NCBI GenBank assembly: GCA_017432305.1
Contig: JAFRJK010000008.1
Span: 1-64,000 of the forward strand
DNA: 64,000 nucleotides
DNA from: Candidatus Saccharimonadota bacterium
GTDB lineage: Bacteria > Patescibacteriota > Saccharimonadia > Saccharimonadales > Saccharimonadaceae
Direction of reading: 5' to 3'
Each line of letters opens with the position of its first letter. Positions within the stretch are counted from its first letter, which is position 1. Below the pieces are notes generated by a model, which made no database searches, had not been told where the DNA came from, and saw nothing but the letters and a program-made list of their open reading frames with translations. This document shows, in pieces, positions 33,657 through 42,594 of the stretch. A program made the translations under genes and the position numbers.

Positions 33657-34252
33657 TTCATATTTTCTATGGCGAAGACCGCCTAAATGCCGAAAAATCC
33701 GCGAAAAAAATCTTGGGCGAAAATTACGAAGTAGTCGACGCTGAAAATTTAAGTCTAAACGACCTCCCGACACTTTTTCTCGGAACTTCGCTTTTCGATG
33801 CCGACGCTCGAAAAATTTTAATAAAAGGCCTTAGCGAAAAGAAAGAGCTCTTCGACGAACTTGAAAAATATGAAGGAACTCCGCACGAAATCATCGTTCT
33901 AGAAGATAAAATCAACGGGAATTGGACGAGTTTTAAAAATCTAAAGAAATCGAAAAAAGTCGACGTGAAAGAGTTTGAAAAACTTGAAAAAATCGACCGC
34001 TTTCTCGCTTTTAATATCTTTTCTACCGCTCTAATCGACCCGAAAAAAGCTTACACCATGCTTAAAAAAGCCGAAGAAACTGAAGACCCATACATGATGG
34101 TCGGTGCTTGGACGACGAGCGCTCTGAAAACTCGTAAAAAATCCGCAATAAAAGAGCTTTCAAAAATCGACATTCTCCTTAAAACGACGAATTTTTCAAA
34201 CAATCCTTGGCCTGTGCTCGAAACTTACATTTTGCGACTTAAAAATTTATGA
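33653..34252 (+). CDS. holA: DNA polymerase III delta subunit-like (short HolA)
   Basis: 199 aa from the ATG at 33653, which overlaps the mutM stop. The start IHIFYGEDRLNAEKSAKKI and the SLFDADARKILIKGL stretch fit domain I of clamp-loader delta. E. coli HolA has 343 aa, so one domain is shortened or missing. It should load the beta clamp with tau/gamma and delta'. Assignment rests on fold pattern and context, not a catalytic motif. Confidence 0.7.
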   Translation: MIHIFYGEDRLNAEKSAKKILGENYEVVDAENLSLNDLPTLFLGTSLFDADARKILIKGLSEKKELFDELEKYEGTPHEIIVLEDKINGNWTSFKNLKKSKKVDVKEFEKLEKIDRFLAFNIFSTALIDPKKAYTMLKKAEETEDPYMMVGAWTTSALKTRKKSAIKELSKIDILLKTTNFSNNPWPVLETYILRLKNL

Positions 34253-34315
34253 TAAAAGTGTTGCAAAATCTCTTACATTATGCTAATGTATAAAGTGTAA
34301 AGGTCAAAAACAAAA

Positions 34316-36070
34316 ATGCCAAACGAAACAACCGAAAATCCGATTAATAAAACTGTCGAAAAAGTCGCAGAAAAGGTAAAATCCTGCGAAAATATTTTGG
34401 TTGCTTTAAGTAAGGATCCGAGTGTTGATGAAATTTCTGCCGCGATTGGCCTCACGATGATTTTAAACAAAATTGGGAAGCACGTTACGGCAATTTATTC
34501 TGGCGAAACCCCAAATGCTCTTGAATTCTTAAAACCAGACGAAACTTTCGAAAAAAATACAAACTCCCTCCAAGATTTTATTATTGCCCTAAATAAAGAT
34601 AAAGCCGACCATCTTCGCTATAAGATTGAAGGTGACTTTGTAAAAGTCTATATCACCCCATATAAAACTACTATTACCGATAAGGATCTCGAATTTTCAC
34701 AAGGCGACTTTAACGTCGATTTAGTCGTCGCAATTGATGTCGAGTCCGGCGAAGCAATCGACGCTGCTCTTTCGGAATATGGTCGCATCATGCACGATGC
34801 AACCGCGATTAATATTACAACGAATGCTGCTGGCCGTTTTGCTGAGCTCGAGTGGAGCGATCCATCGATGTCGTCCGTTTGTGAAATGATTGCAATTTTA
34901 GCGGAAAGATTAGGCCTCGAGGAATTCGACCAAGCCACCGCAACCGCTCTACTTACCGGTATTGTTGCTTCAACTGACCGCTTTAGCAATGCTCGCACTA
35001 CCTCTGAAACGATGGCACTTTCTTCAAAACTTATGCAAGCTGGTGCAGACCAACAACTTATTTCAAGCAACATTATGCAACCAGAGCCAGAACCGACTCC
35101 TGCTCCAGCACCGACACCTAAACCTGTTGTTCCAACCACTCCAGTAGCATCTACCACACCTAAGCCTATCGCCCCGGCTCCGAAACCAGCTACCGTAGCT
35201 CCAACTGTTCCGGCGCAACCAACTCCAGCTTCAAAGCCAGTAGCCCCGGCTCCGAAACCGGTCGCCGCAACGCCAAAACCAGCAACCCCGGCAGCTCCGG
35301 CGCAACCAACTCTAGCCCAAAATCCGCTTATCCCGGCTCCAACTTTGCCGACTCCGCAACCACAACCAGCTCCAACCTCAACCTCGACCGCTCCGATTCC
35401 GAATCCGGTCCTTGTTGGCACTCCATCTTCAACCCCTAAAAAACCAGCTCCGTCACTTGAACCAGCTGGCGCCGAAGGTCTTGAGGCTCCATCTACTCCG
35501 ATTAAAACTGAGCCAATCCAAAAAGCACCTTCTCCAGTCACTTCCGACACTATGCGCCTTCCTGGCCAATCTAGCCAAGATGATATCCAAGCTACAATGA
35601 ACGCGATTCTAAACCCACCTTCTCCAGTTTCTGCAGCTGAAGATAAAACCGAAAAAATGCCAGAGATTATCTCTTCTCAAGGTAACGTGATGGCTCAAAA
35701 CGTCGCTGAACCAGTTCCGGAAGAGCCAGATTACGGCTCGATGATTGATCAAGTTCTCTCTGAGGCAAATCGTCCGCTCGCAAATCCAGCCCTAGCCGCC
35801 GCTCCGGAAGTTCCATCTCAGGTCCCTGAAGCTTCGACCATTCCAAGCGTTCAATATCCTAGTGCTGCTACTACTCCGGCACCTGTTCCATCTACTCCAG
35901 CTCCTAACCCAACCACTCCCCCAACAGTCCCACCAATTCCAGCCCCAGCCCATTCCACCCCGGTACCACAACCAATCGAAGTCCCAAATTCTGATGTAAA
36001 CATCGAACTTCCACCTCCTCCAGCCCCAAATATTGATACAAATTCGTTCCAAATACCAAAAGCGGAATAA
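34316..36070 (+). CDS. DHH-family-like protein with a long Pro/Ala/Thr-rich tail
   Basis: 584 aa. Residues 20-255 follow the order of DHH phosphoesterases (NrnA/RecJ-like): VALSKDPSVDEISAAIGL at the first Asp motif, DLVVAIDV at the third, and IMHDATAINITTN where the DHH triad should be. The DHH itself is not intact, so nuclease activity is doubtful. Residues 256-584 are low-complexity Pro-Ala-Thr repeats (TPAPAPTPKP type) mixed with acidic stretches, ending in PPPPAP. Such a tail suggests an interaction or scaffold role. No membrane segment is seen. Confidence 0.65.
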   Translation: MPNETTENPINKTVEKVAEKVKSCENILVALSKDPSVDEISAAIGLTMILNKIGKHVTAIYSGETPNALEFLKPDETFEKNTNSLQDFIIALNKDKADHLRYKIEGDFVKVYITPYKTTITDKDLEFSQGDFNVDLVVAIDVESGEAIDAALSEYGRIMHDATAINITTNAAGRFAELEWSDPSMSSVCEMIAILAERLGLEEFDQATATALLTGIVASTDRFSNARTTSETMALSSKLMQAGADQQLISSNIMQPEPEPTPAPAPTPKPVVPTTPVASTTPKPIAPAPKPATVAPTVPAQPTPASKPVAPAPKPVAATPKPATPAAPAQPTLAQNPLIPAPTLPTPQPQPAPTSTSTAPIPNPVLVGTPSSTPKKPAPSLEPAGAEGLEAPSTPIKTEPIQKAPSPVTSDTMRLPGQSSQDDIQATMNAILNPPSPVSAAEDKTEKMPEIISSQGNVMAQNVAEPVPEEPDYGSMIDQVLSEANRPLANPALAAAPEVPSQVPEASTIPSVQYPSAATTPAPVPSTPAPNPTTPPTVPPIPAPAHSTPVPQPIEVPNSDVNIELPPPPAPNIDTNSFQIPKAE

Positions 36071-36115
36071 AAAAGTCCTCCGAAATGATATAATATAGAA
36101 AACGGAGGATTTTTC

Positions 36116-36895
36116 ATGAAAAAAACTAAGAAATGTGAGAATTACAAATGCGAAAAATGTAAGTGCGAAAATTGCGCTACTTCTGAACGTGTTTCAATTC
36201 CAAAAATCGGCTTTAAAATTATTATTACGGTCGCACTTGGCCTAGTAATTATTTTTGTTACAGCCCTAGAAATTTGTCGCGCGCTAGCATCTCTTAGCGC
36301 TATCCCAGCTCTCCCAGCTCCGGAACTTTCCGAAGGTATGCGTGGCGAACTTGGAATTGATAAAAACATCAACGAAAAAACTATTGATAATTATCTCGGT
36401 CGCTCCGACTCAGTCTATCGTGATATGCGTATGCTAAAGGACGAAGCAAATTACGAAAAAATTGACGGCGATTCTTATATTTCTGGAATCGTGAAAGGCT
36501 TCGAAGTCGTCTCTCTCCCATATCTAATGACTCCTGAAAATCTCCCAGAGGAAGTTGGAAAATCTTATTCTGGCGAAACGCTCTTTAACTGCAATAAAGT
36601 GACCGAAACTTGCCAACCAAACTATAAAGAATCAATGGCAATCCTCGAGGATCTCTTCCCGAAAAATAAAAATATCTTCCTTATGTGTGGTGGTGGCGGT
36701 TATGCTGGAATGACGAAAAAACTTCTCGTTGGTCTTGGTTGGGATGAAAATAAAATCTATAATGTCGGTGGCTATTGGTACTACGAGGGGAACAATAAAA
36801 TCGACATAAAAATGACAATCAGCGGTGCCGACACTTACGCTTTCTGGCGCTTAAATTATCATACAATTGATTTTAAAACTCTTCACGAGGTCTAA
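36116..36895 (+). CDS. Membrane-anchored rhodanese-like protein with Cys-rich N-terminus
   Basis: 259 aa. The first 22 residues contain five Cys in a KCENYKCEKCKCENC pattern, a possible metal site on the cytoplasmic side. A membrane helix spans about 33-57. The C-terminal part has a rhodanese-like active loop: IFLMCGGGGYAGMTKKL, then YNVGGYWYYEG, matching the Cys-loop and GG-W end of rhodaneses. Sulfur transfer or Cys-based redox is likely. A TATAAT near 36088 and CGGAGG RBS precede it. It ends one base before a thioredoxin-like gene. Confidence 0.65.
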   Translation: MKKTKKCENYKCEKCKCENCATSERVSIPKIGFKIIITVALGLVIIFVTALEICRALASLSAIPALPAPELSEGMRGELGIDKNINEKTIDNYLGRSDSVYRDMRMLKDEANYEKIDGDSYISGIVKGFEVVSLPYLMTPENLPEEVGKSYSGETLFNCNKVTETCQPNYKESMAILEDLFPKNKNIFLMCGGGGYAGMTKKLLVGLGWDENKIYNVGGYWYYEGNNKIDIKMTISGADTYAFWRLNYHTIDFKTLHEV

Positions 36896-37420
36896 ATGAC
36901 CAAGAAAAAACCATTCATCTTCGGGATAGTCGCTCTAGTTTTTCTTGTGGCACTTGGTTTTACGCTTTGGAAAATTTTTGATAGAAACTCTAATGAAAAA
37001 CCTCTAAATCCTCCCGAAGTTGTCACGACTTTAGATCGTGAATATGTCGGAACCGATGGAAAGCAAATTGAAATCGCGAAAGAAACCGAAGATGTAAACG
37101 GCTTCCTAAACAACTTAATCGAAAATAAAAAATCCTTCGTCATTTATGTTTCACTTCCGATTTGTGAGGGTAGTACCGCGGAATTTAAGTCTTACGTCCA
37201 CGATTTTCAAAAAGAAAATTCCTTGAGTTTTTATTACTTGACTTCGGACTATGCAAAAGAAACGATGATTTTTAATACGGTAAAATATTTCCCATCCGTT
37301 ATTATTGTAAAAGAAGGAGAAATCGTAAAATATCTTCGCTACGACTCAGATGAGGATGCCGAATATTATAAAAGCTACGACGGATTTTCGAAGTGGTTTA
37401 AAAATAATGTAGAATATTAA
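36896..37420 (+). CDS. Membrane-anchored thioredoxin-fold-like protein
   Basis: 174 aa with an N-terminal membrane helix (about 6-25). The soluble part has SFVIYVSLPICEGSTAEF, positioned like a thioredoxin active strand but with one Cys rather than CxxC, and FPSVIIVKEGEIV, the cis-Pro strand. It starts directly after the rhodanese-like gene, so the two are probably partners in an envelope thiol or sulfur process. The reaction is inferred. Confidence 0.6.
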   Translation: MTKKKPFIFGIVALVFLVALGFTLWKIFDRNSNEKPLNPPEVVTTLDREYVGTDGKQIEIAKETEDVNGFLNNLIENKKSFVIYVSLPICEGSTAEFKSYVHDFQKENSLSFYYLTSDYAKETMIFNTVKYFPSVIIVKEGEIVKYLRYDSDEDAEYYKSYDGFSKWFKNNVEY

Positions 37421-37421
37421 A

Positions 37422-38075
37422 ATGGAAGAAATAATTTTAATCGATAAGCCGGAGGGTATGTCGAGTTTCGGCGTGGTTGCGCGCGTTCGCAGAAAACTAC
37501 GTGACCGCGAAGGTAAAAAAGTTAAGGTCGGGCACACCGGCACGCTTGACCCTTTTGCGACGGGGCTTTTAATTCTCTTAGCTGGACGTGCAACGAAGAA
37601 ATCGGACGAATTTTTGAAAAAAGACAAAGAATATGAAGCAACGGTTCTTCTTGGAAAAACTTCCGCGACTGGAGATATCGAAGGTGAAATCACAAAAACC
37701 TCAGATAAAGTCCCAACACTCGACGAAATTAAAATCGTCCTTGAAAAACTAACCGGCGAAATCGACCAAAAAGTCCCAGCTTTCTCTGCTGTGAAAATAA
37801 ATGGAAAGCGCGCATACCAGCTCGCAAGGGAAGGGAAAGAAGTCGAAACTCCAACTCGAAAAGTTACGGTCTATAAAATTGAAATCCTCGACTATACTTA
37901 CCCAGAGCTAAAAATTAAAACTCACGTTTCAAGTGGTACTTATATCCGCACTCTCGGCGAAGATATCGGAAAATTACTCGGAACCGGCGCCTATCTCACC
38001 ACTCTTCGCCGAACAAAAATCGCCGACTATTCCGTCGACGACGCAATCCCGCTCGACGAATATATGAATAAATGA
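37422..38075 (+). CDS. truB: tRNA pseudouridine-55 synthase TruB (short form)
   Basis: It makes pseudouridine 55 in the T loop of tRNAs. 217 aa: IDKPEGMSS, then GHTGTLDPFATG with catalytic Asp43, KEYEATVLLGKTSATGD and SSGTYIRTLGEDIG. The C-terminal PUA region of E. coli TruB (314 aa) is missing. A TAGAAT (37410-37415) ends 6 nt before the ATG inside the end of the upstream gene, so a separate leaderless mRNA is possible. Confidence 0.95.
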   Translation: MEEIILIDKPEGMSSFGVVARVRRKLRDREGKKVKVGHTGTLDPFATGLLILLAGRATKKSDEFLKKDKEYEATVLLGKTSATGDIEGEITKTSDKVPTLDEIKIVLEKLTGEIDQKVPAFSAVKINGKRAYQLAREGKEVETPTRKVTVYKIEILDYTYPELKIKTHVSSGTYIRTLGEDIGKLLGTGAYLTTLRRTKIADYSVDDAIPLDEYMNK

Positions 38076-38159
38076 TCTCACTCCGAACTCTCACGCTCGG
38101 AATCGCTCAAGGTTATCCTACTCTTGATTTTTCCACAACTCAGTGGTATAATCGGGTAC

Positions 38160-38426
38160 ATGATTACAAAAGAGAACAAAGAGAAAGCTATTTCAAAGCT
38201 CGCGCGTTCTAAAAAAGACGTCGGTTCTCCTGAGGTTCAGATTTCGATCCTTACCGAAAGGATTAAGGAAGTAACTGAGCACGTTAAGGAAAACAAGCAC
38301 GATTTTATGGCTCGTCGCGGACTTATGCAAATGGTCGGACGTCGCAAAAAGCTCTTAAAGTATCTCGAAAAAACTGATTTCGAAACTTATAAGAAAACTG
38401 TTGCAAAGCTCGGTCTTCGAAAATAG
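38160..38426 (+). CDS. rpsO: Ribosomal protein S15
   Basis: 88 aa, standard length, from the ATG at 38160. GSPEVQISILTERI and GRRKKLLKYL are the S15 signature. The promoter is TTGATT (38124-38129), 17 nt, TATAAT (38147-38152), which ends 7 nt before the ATG. The transcript should therefore lack a leader, which rules out the leader-based autoregulation known for E. coli rpsO. Confidence 0.96.
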   Translation: MITKENKEKAISKLARSKKDVGSPEVQISILTERIKEVTEHVKENKHDFMARRGLMQMVGRRKKLLKYLEKTDFETYKKTVAKLGLRK

Positions 38427-38486
38427 AATCTCGGATTATAATCACCAACTCGGCTTTAAGGTAATCTAAAACTTGGTTGGCAGAAG

Positions 38487-38515
38487 AAAATCCTCGGTCT
38501 TAACCCGAGGATTTT
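38487..38515 (+). terminator. rpsO terminator
   Basis: Eleven-bp stem AAAATCCTCGG/CCGAGGATTTT, 6-nt loop, T-rich tail. Confidence 0.9.
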
Positions 38516-38540
38516 TGACTCGCTAAATTTTAGCATTGAA

Positions 38541-38568
38541 AAAGGCCGCTAAACTGCGAGCGACCTTT
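38541..38568 (-). terminator. Terminator of the 252-aa gene (copy of the shared module)
   Basis: AGGCCGCT/AGCGACCT with one C-A mismatch. It shares about 33 bp with 30110-30141. Confidence 0.6.
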
Positions 38569-38638
38569 CCCTAGGATGAAAAACTTTGGATCCTCTCCGC
38601 AATTTGCACTAAGTGCTCAAACCACAAAGAGGTTTATC

Positions 38639-39397
38639 TTAAATCCTGTCGTAAGACAGTTTTAAGACCTTAGGGTCTAACTGCGGCGTGAAACCTGCCG
38701 CTCTCTTATTCTCATTCATAACCTGAATGTAGCATAAGAGTTTCTGTCTGAAAATCGATACTGCTGTTTCCGTGGTAATTGTGGCAATATCATTTGTCGG
38801 GACCTTCATTTCCCGAACCATCTTCTTCAACTTGCTACCTTTACTCAGTTTCTCGAGCTGTTCTTTGTACGCCTTTTTATATTTGTCTTTCAAAATATAA
38901 CGCATGCGTACTTTCTCGGCATCGTTCTGGACTTTAACAATGTCCTCCTCGACGCCTTCTCTGAGAGTCAGCTCCTGATAAACCGAAGGCTGTTGACCCT
39001 TCTTAAGGTCTTCTTCATCAAGCTCCGTTTCATTAAAATCGTCGTATATCATCGACGTCATGAAACGAAACCTAATCCCAGGAATCTTAACGGTGGAAAG
39101 CTCCCCATTTTTCCTCTCTACCGTTACGGGATTACCGTTCTTGTCAACTTTCTCGTCCTTGAACTTATTAACAGTCAGGACGATATCGACATTCTCCGTC
39201 AGCCGAACCTGTTTTCTGATCGGAAGCCATAATCCATTAATTATGTTAGCTTCAAGCTCCAGATCTTTAAGGTTAAAGTTTCTAACCTCAAGGTTGATCG
39301 GTAACGGACCAGCAACTAAAATTCTCCCTTCCTGAGAGTCTGTCCCCTTAGAGACCTTCGTTTTGGCCTTATTGGCCACAGAATTTGATGAACTCAT
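38639..39397 (-). CDS. Protein of unknown function
   Basis: 252 aa, soluble, Lys/Glu rich, no Cys motif and no membrane segment. It has a low-complexity first 20 residues, a beta-rich middle (GRILVAGPLPINLEVRNF) and a basic helical C-terminal third. I recognise no family. AAAGGA lies before the ATG. A promoter (TTGACT and TGGTAAAAT on the minus strand near 39530-39560) gives a leader of about 130 nt with several hairpins. Confidence 0.65.
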   Translation of the reverse strand: MSSSNSVANKAKTKVSKGTDSQEGRILVAGPLPINLEVRNFNLKDLELEANIINGLWLPIRKQVRLTENVDIVLTVNKFKDEKVDKNGNPVTVERKNGELSTVKIPGIRFRFMTSMIYDDFNETELDEEDLKKGQQPSVYQELTLREGVEEDIVKVQNDAEKVRMRYILKDKYKKAYKEQLEKLSKGSKLKKMVREMKVPTNDIATITTETAVSIFRQKLLCYIQVMNENKRAAGFTPQLDPKVLKLSYDRI

Positions 39398-39735
39398 AGA
39401 CTTTCATCCTTTCGTGAAATGTGCTACGGGCTGGTAAGCCCTATCTTTGCAACCTCCCAATTGTAGTGTGCATTACAACTGAGACAAGGGTCAAGAACCA
39501 CCAAGACCCCCATATATCTATTTTACCACAAATCGTCAAAAAAGTCAATATAAGCATAAGCACACCCCTGTTTTTTTGAAAAAAATCGCCCCTTCATCTA
39601 GAAAAATCCTCAAAAATATGCTAGAATAGAAGTATCATTTAAGTGGGAAGACGGCGGATACCTAATGCCGACGAGCTTGAAAAAGAGCTTTTCGACCTTA
39701 AATATCTGGTGTTTTCCCAAGAAAGGTAATTTTTC
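39398..39735. promoter_or_regulatory. Divergent intergenic region with two structured leaders
   Basis: There is no gene in these 338 bp. Toward the minus strand, the leader of the 252-aa gene folds GGGTC/GACCC, TTGTA/TACAA and GGGCT/AGCCC hairpins. Toward the plus strand, an extended -10 (TGCTAGAAT, 39620-39627 region) starts a ~100-nt pnp leader. TGGGAA (39644-39649) can pair with TTCCCA (39714-39719) and close a domain holding CGGC/GCCG and AGCTT-type hairpins. The closing helix ends just before the AAAGG RBS, so folding could control access to it. Confidence 0.5.
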
Positions 39736-41934
39736 ATGGAAATAATTAATCCAACTGGGAAAAAGACTCTCTCGGTTTCCACTGATTTTTGTGGTAAAAA
39801 ATTGACTTTAGAGGTAAACCGCGTTGGTTTTCGAACGACTTCCTCGGTCCTCGTTACTTACGGCGACACAACCGTCCTCGGTTCAGTCGTTGTCTCTGAT
39901 AAACCGGTAGTCCAAGATTTCTTCCCGCTCTCTATCGATTATGAAGAGAAATTCTACGCAGCTGGGAAAATTTCTGGCTCTAAATTCATCAAACGTGAAG
40001 GAAAACCTGCTGATGAAGCGATTTTAATCGGTCGTCTTATCGATCGCCCGATTCGTCCGCTCTTCCCGAAGGGCTATCGCCAAGAGGTCCAAGTCGTCGC
40101 GACTGTCCTCTCGATGGATCCGACTTTCCGTCCTGACGTCATCGGTATGCTTGCTGCATCGAGCGCCCTTCTTAACGCTGGCGTTCCGTTCGACGGCCCG
40201 GTCGCAGGCCTTCGTATTGGTCGAATTAACGGCGAATTTAAGGCTTTCTTATCTCCTGAAGAACGCGAAGCTTCCGATCTCGACCTCGTTGTCGCCGTCA
40301 AAGATGAAAAAGTTGTGATGGTCGAAGCTGGTGCAAACGAAGTCCCAGAAGATGTAATAATCGACGCAATGCGTTGGGCTGTTGAAAATGCGCAACCTGC
40401 CCTTAAATTACAAAGAGAACTTCGCGAAAAAATTGGCGTGGAAGAAAAAGAATATAAACTCATCCTCCCGGATCCTGAAATCCAAAAAACCGTCGATGAG
40501 TGGACTCTCGAAAAGTTTAAAGGTTCTGACGGCAAACAGGGAACGAAGATTCGTGGAAACGTTCTTGAACGGAAGAAAATTTGTGATGAATTAATGGCTG
40601 AAATGGATGCCGAATTTGCGTTAAAGCTCGGCGAAGGCGAAACTGACGAAGAAAAAATCGCGGATTACGAAGCTCGTCTTAAAGCTGAATATGATGCAGC
40701 CTTCGAACTTGCCGTTCACCACGAAGTCCGTCGTGCAATTATCGAAGATGGCGTCCGTCCGGACGGTCGTAAAACTACTGAAGTTAGAACTCTAAGCTCC
40801 CAAACTGGAATTCTTCCTCGCGTTCACGGTTCGAGCCTTTTTACTCGTGGCTTAACCCAAGCTATGAATATCGTAACGCTCGCTCCACTTTCCTTTGCAC
40901 AAATTGTCGACACAATGGAAGTTACTGATGGTGAACGCCGCTATATGCACCACTATAATGCACCTGGCTACACCGTTGGTGAATGTTCTCGTTTAGGTTC
41001 TCCTGGACGTCGTGAAGTCGGTCACGGTTACCTTGCTGAACGTGCACTTCTTCCAGTTCTCCCATCGAAAGAAGATTTCCCATACGCAATTCGTTCCGTC
41101 ACCGAAATCATGTCTCAAAATGGCTCGACTTCGATGGCTGCAACTTGTTCATCTTGTATGGCTCTTATGGATGCCGGCGTTCCTTTGAAACGCCCAGTTT
41201 CTGGTGTTGCAATGGGGCTCATGGTCGACGTTCCAGCCGGAACTAACATTACTGAAAAGGATATCGATAAGGCATATGTCCTTACTGACCTTATGGACGC
41301 AGAAGATTTCGCTGGCGATATGGACTTTAAAGTTACCGGTACAACCGAAGGTATCACCGCTCTCCAAATGGATATGAAGGTCCACGGTCTCCCAGTCGAC
41401 ATCCTCGAAAAGGCGATTAAACAGTCCCACGATGGCCGTATGTTCATCTTAAATCATATGCTTTCTGTTATTCCTGCTCCGAAAGAAAGTATTTCTGAAT
41501 ATGCTCCACGCATCGAGAAATTACAAGTAAAACCGGATAAAATCGGCGCAATCATCGGAAAAGGTGGTGAAATGATTAATAAAATCACGACCGAAACCGG
41601 CGCAACTGTCGATATTGATGACGACGGACTCGTGACGATTAGCAGCTCGAACAACGAATCGATCGAAAAAGCCCTTAACTGGATTAAAGGCCTCGTCGAA
41701 GAACCGGAAGTCGGAAAAGTTTATACCGGTACAGTCGTTTCGATTAAAGAATTTGGTGCGTTTGTGAACATTCTCCCTGGAGTCGACGGGATGCTCCACA
41801 TTTCCCAGATTTCAGACAAACGTCTCGACAAGGTTGAAGATGCTCTTAAAGTCGGCCAAGAAGTGAAAGTTCGCCTCGAAGCGATCGATGATAAAGGCCG
41901 CTTAAGCCTCTCGATGCGCCACATCGATAAATAA
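39736..41934 (+). CDS. pnp: Polyribonucleotide nucleotidyltransferase (PNPase)
   Basis: 3'-5' phosphorolytic RNA decay. 732 aa with two RNase PH-like domains (about 10-230 and 330-560; GERRYMHHYNAPGYTVGE and SDILGDEDH-type region replaced by VLTDLMDAEDFAGDMDF), a KH domain with IGAIIGKGGEMINKI (about 595-655) and an S1 domain (660-730). Length is normal. It is preceded by a structured leader, consistent with autoregulation as in E. coli, although that is inferred. Confidence 0.97.
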   Translation: MEIINPTGKKTLSVSTDFCGKKLTLEVNRVGFRTTSSVLVTYGDTTVLGSVVVSDKPVVQDFFPLSIDYEEKFYAAGKISGSKFIKREGKPADEAILIGRLIDRPIRPLFPKGYRQEVQVVATVLSMDPTFRPDVIGMLAASSALLNAGVPFDGPVAGLRIGRINGEFKAFLSPEEREASDLDLVVAVKDEKVVMVEAGANEVPEDVIIDAMRWAVENAQPALKLQRELREKIGVEEKEYKLILPDPEIQKTVDEWTLEKFKGSDGKQGTKIRGNVLERKKICDELMAEMDAEFALKLGEGETDEEKIADYEARLKAEYDAAFELAVHHEVRRAIIEDGVRPDGRKTTEVRTLSSQTGILPRVHGSSLFTRGLTQAMNIVTLAPLSFAQIVDTMEVTDGERRYMHHYNAPGYTVGECSRLGSPGRREVGHGYLAERALLPVLPSKEDFPYAIRSVTEIMSQNGSTSMAATCSSCMALMDAGVPLKRPVSGVAMGLMVDVPAGTNITEKDIDKAYVLTDLMDAEDFAGDMDFKVTGTTEGITALQMDMKVHGLPVDILEKAIKQSHDGRMFILNHMLSVIPAPKESISEYAPRIEKLQVKPDKIGAIIGKGGEMINKITTETGATVDIDDDGLVTISSSNNESIEKALNWIKGLVEEPEVGKVYTGTVVSIKEFGAFVNILPGVDGMLHISQISDKRLDKVEDALKVGQEVKVRLEAIDDKGRLSLSMRHIDK

Positions 41935-42008
41935 TAGGGAAAGACCCCTTGTCAGATAAGTAAAAGTATGTTAAAATAGGATAAGTTTAAATAATAAAGG
42001 TTAATATA

Positions 42009-42515
42009 ATGAGTTTTTCTATCTTAAAGAAAATTGGCGATGCCCAGAAAAAGAACGCTGTTGTTGACGTTCGTTCTGGTGACACAGTCAAGGTTACCCA
42101 AAAGATTAAGGAAGGCAATAAGTTCCGTTCACAGGTTTTCGAAGGTGTCGTTATTCGTACTGACCGAAAAGATTCCCACACGGCTCGTATTACCGTCCGT
42201 AAAATCGCTTCCGGTGTTGGTGTTGAGAAATCTTTCTTAATTCACAGCCCGTTAGTCGAAAAAATTGAAGTTACAAAACGCGCTAAAGTTCGCCGTAAGA
42301 ACCTTACTTACCTCCGCGAACGCTCTGGTAAATCTGCACGTCTCTCGAATAAAGATTTCGACCGCCTCGCGGTTAACACTCTTCCTGAAGAAGAAGTCGC
42401 CGAAGCAGTTGAGGAAACCGCAGAGGTTGAAGCACCGAAGGAAGAAGCTCCAGCTGAGGTTAAAGAAGAACCAAAAGCTGAAGAAAAACCAGCTGAAGAC
42501 AAAAAAGAAGCTTAA
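42009..42515 (+). CDS. rplS: Ribosomal protein L19 with an acidic C-terminal tail
   Basis: Residues 1-118 are L19 (SGDTVKVTQKIKEG, FEGVVIR, then KVRRKNLTYLRERSGKSARL). Residues 119-168 are an added Glu/Ala/Pro/Lys tail (EEAPAEVKEEPKAEEK), opposite in charge to the tail on S20. AAAGG precedes the ATG and a strong terminator follows. Confidence 0.96.
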   Translation: MSFSILKKIGDAQKKNAVVDVRSGDTVKVTQKIKEGNKFRSQVFEGVVIRTDRKDSHTARITVRKIASGVGVEKSFLIHSPLVEKIEVTKRAKVRRKNLTYLRERSGKSARLSNKDFDRLAVNTLPEEEVAEAVEETAEVEAPKEEAPAEVKEEPKAEEKPAEDKKEA

Positions 42516-42525
42516 ACTTTAAAAG

Positions 42526-42547
42526 AGCCCCGCGAGGGCTCTTTTTG
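42526..42547 (+). terminator. rplS terminator
   Basis: GAGCCC/GGGCTC with 5-nt loop and T5. The stem is the same as the one at 8026-8048. Confidence 0.9.
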
Positions 42548-42594
42548 TGCCTAAAATACCCACTTTACATATTCACAAAAACAGGGTATTTCTA

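Noticed and set aside
34648-35550. 300-aa minus-strand ORF inside the DHH-like gene
   Set aside because: It is the complement of the Pro/Ala/Thr-rich tail and has a glycine-valine-rich low-complexity product with no RBS.
38430-38480. Possible riboswitch or small RNA after rpsO
   Set aside because: Only a weak CCAAC/GTTGG pairing before the rpsO terminator; ordinary 3' UTR is sufficient.
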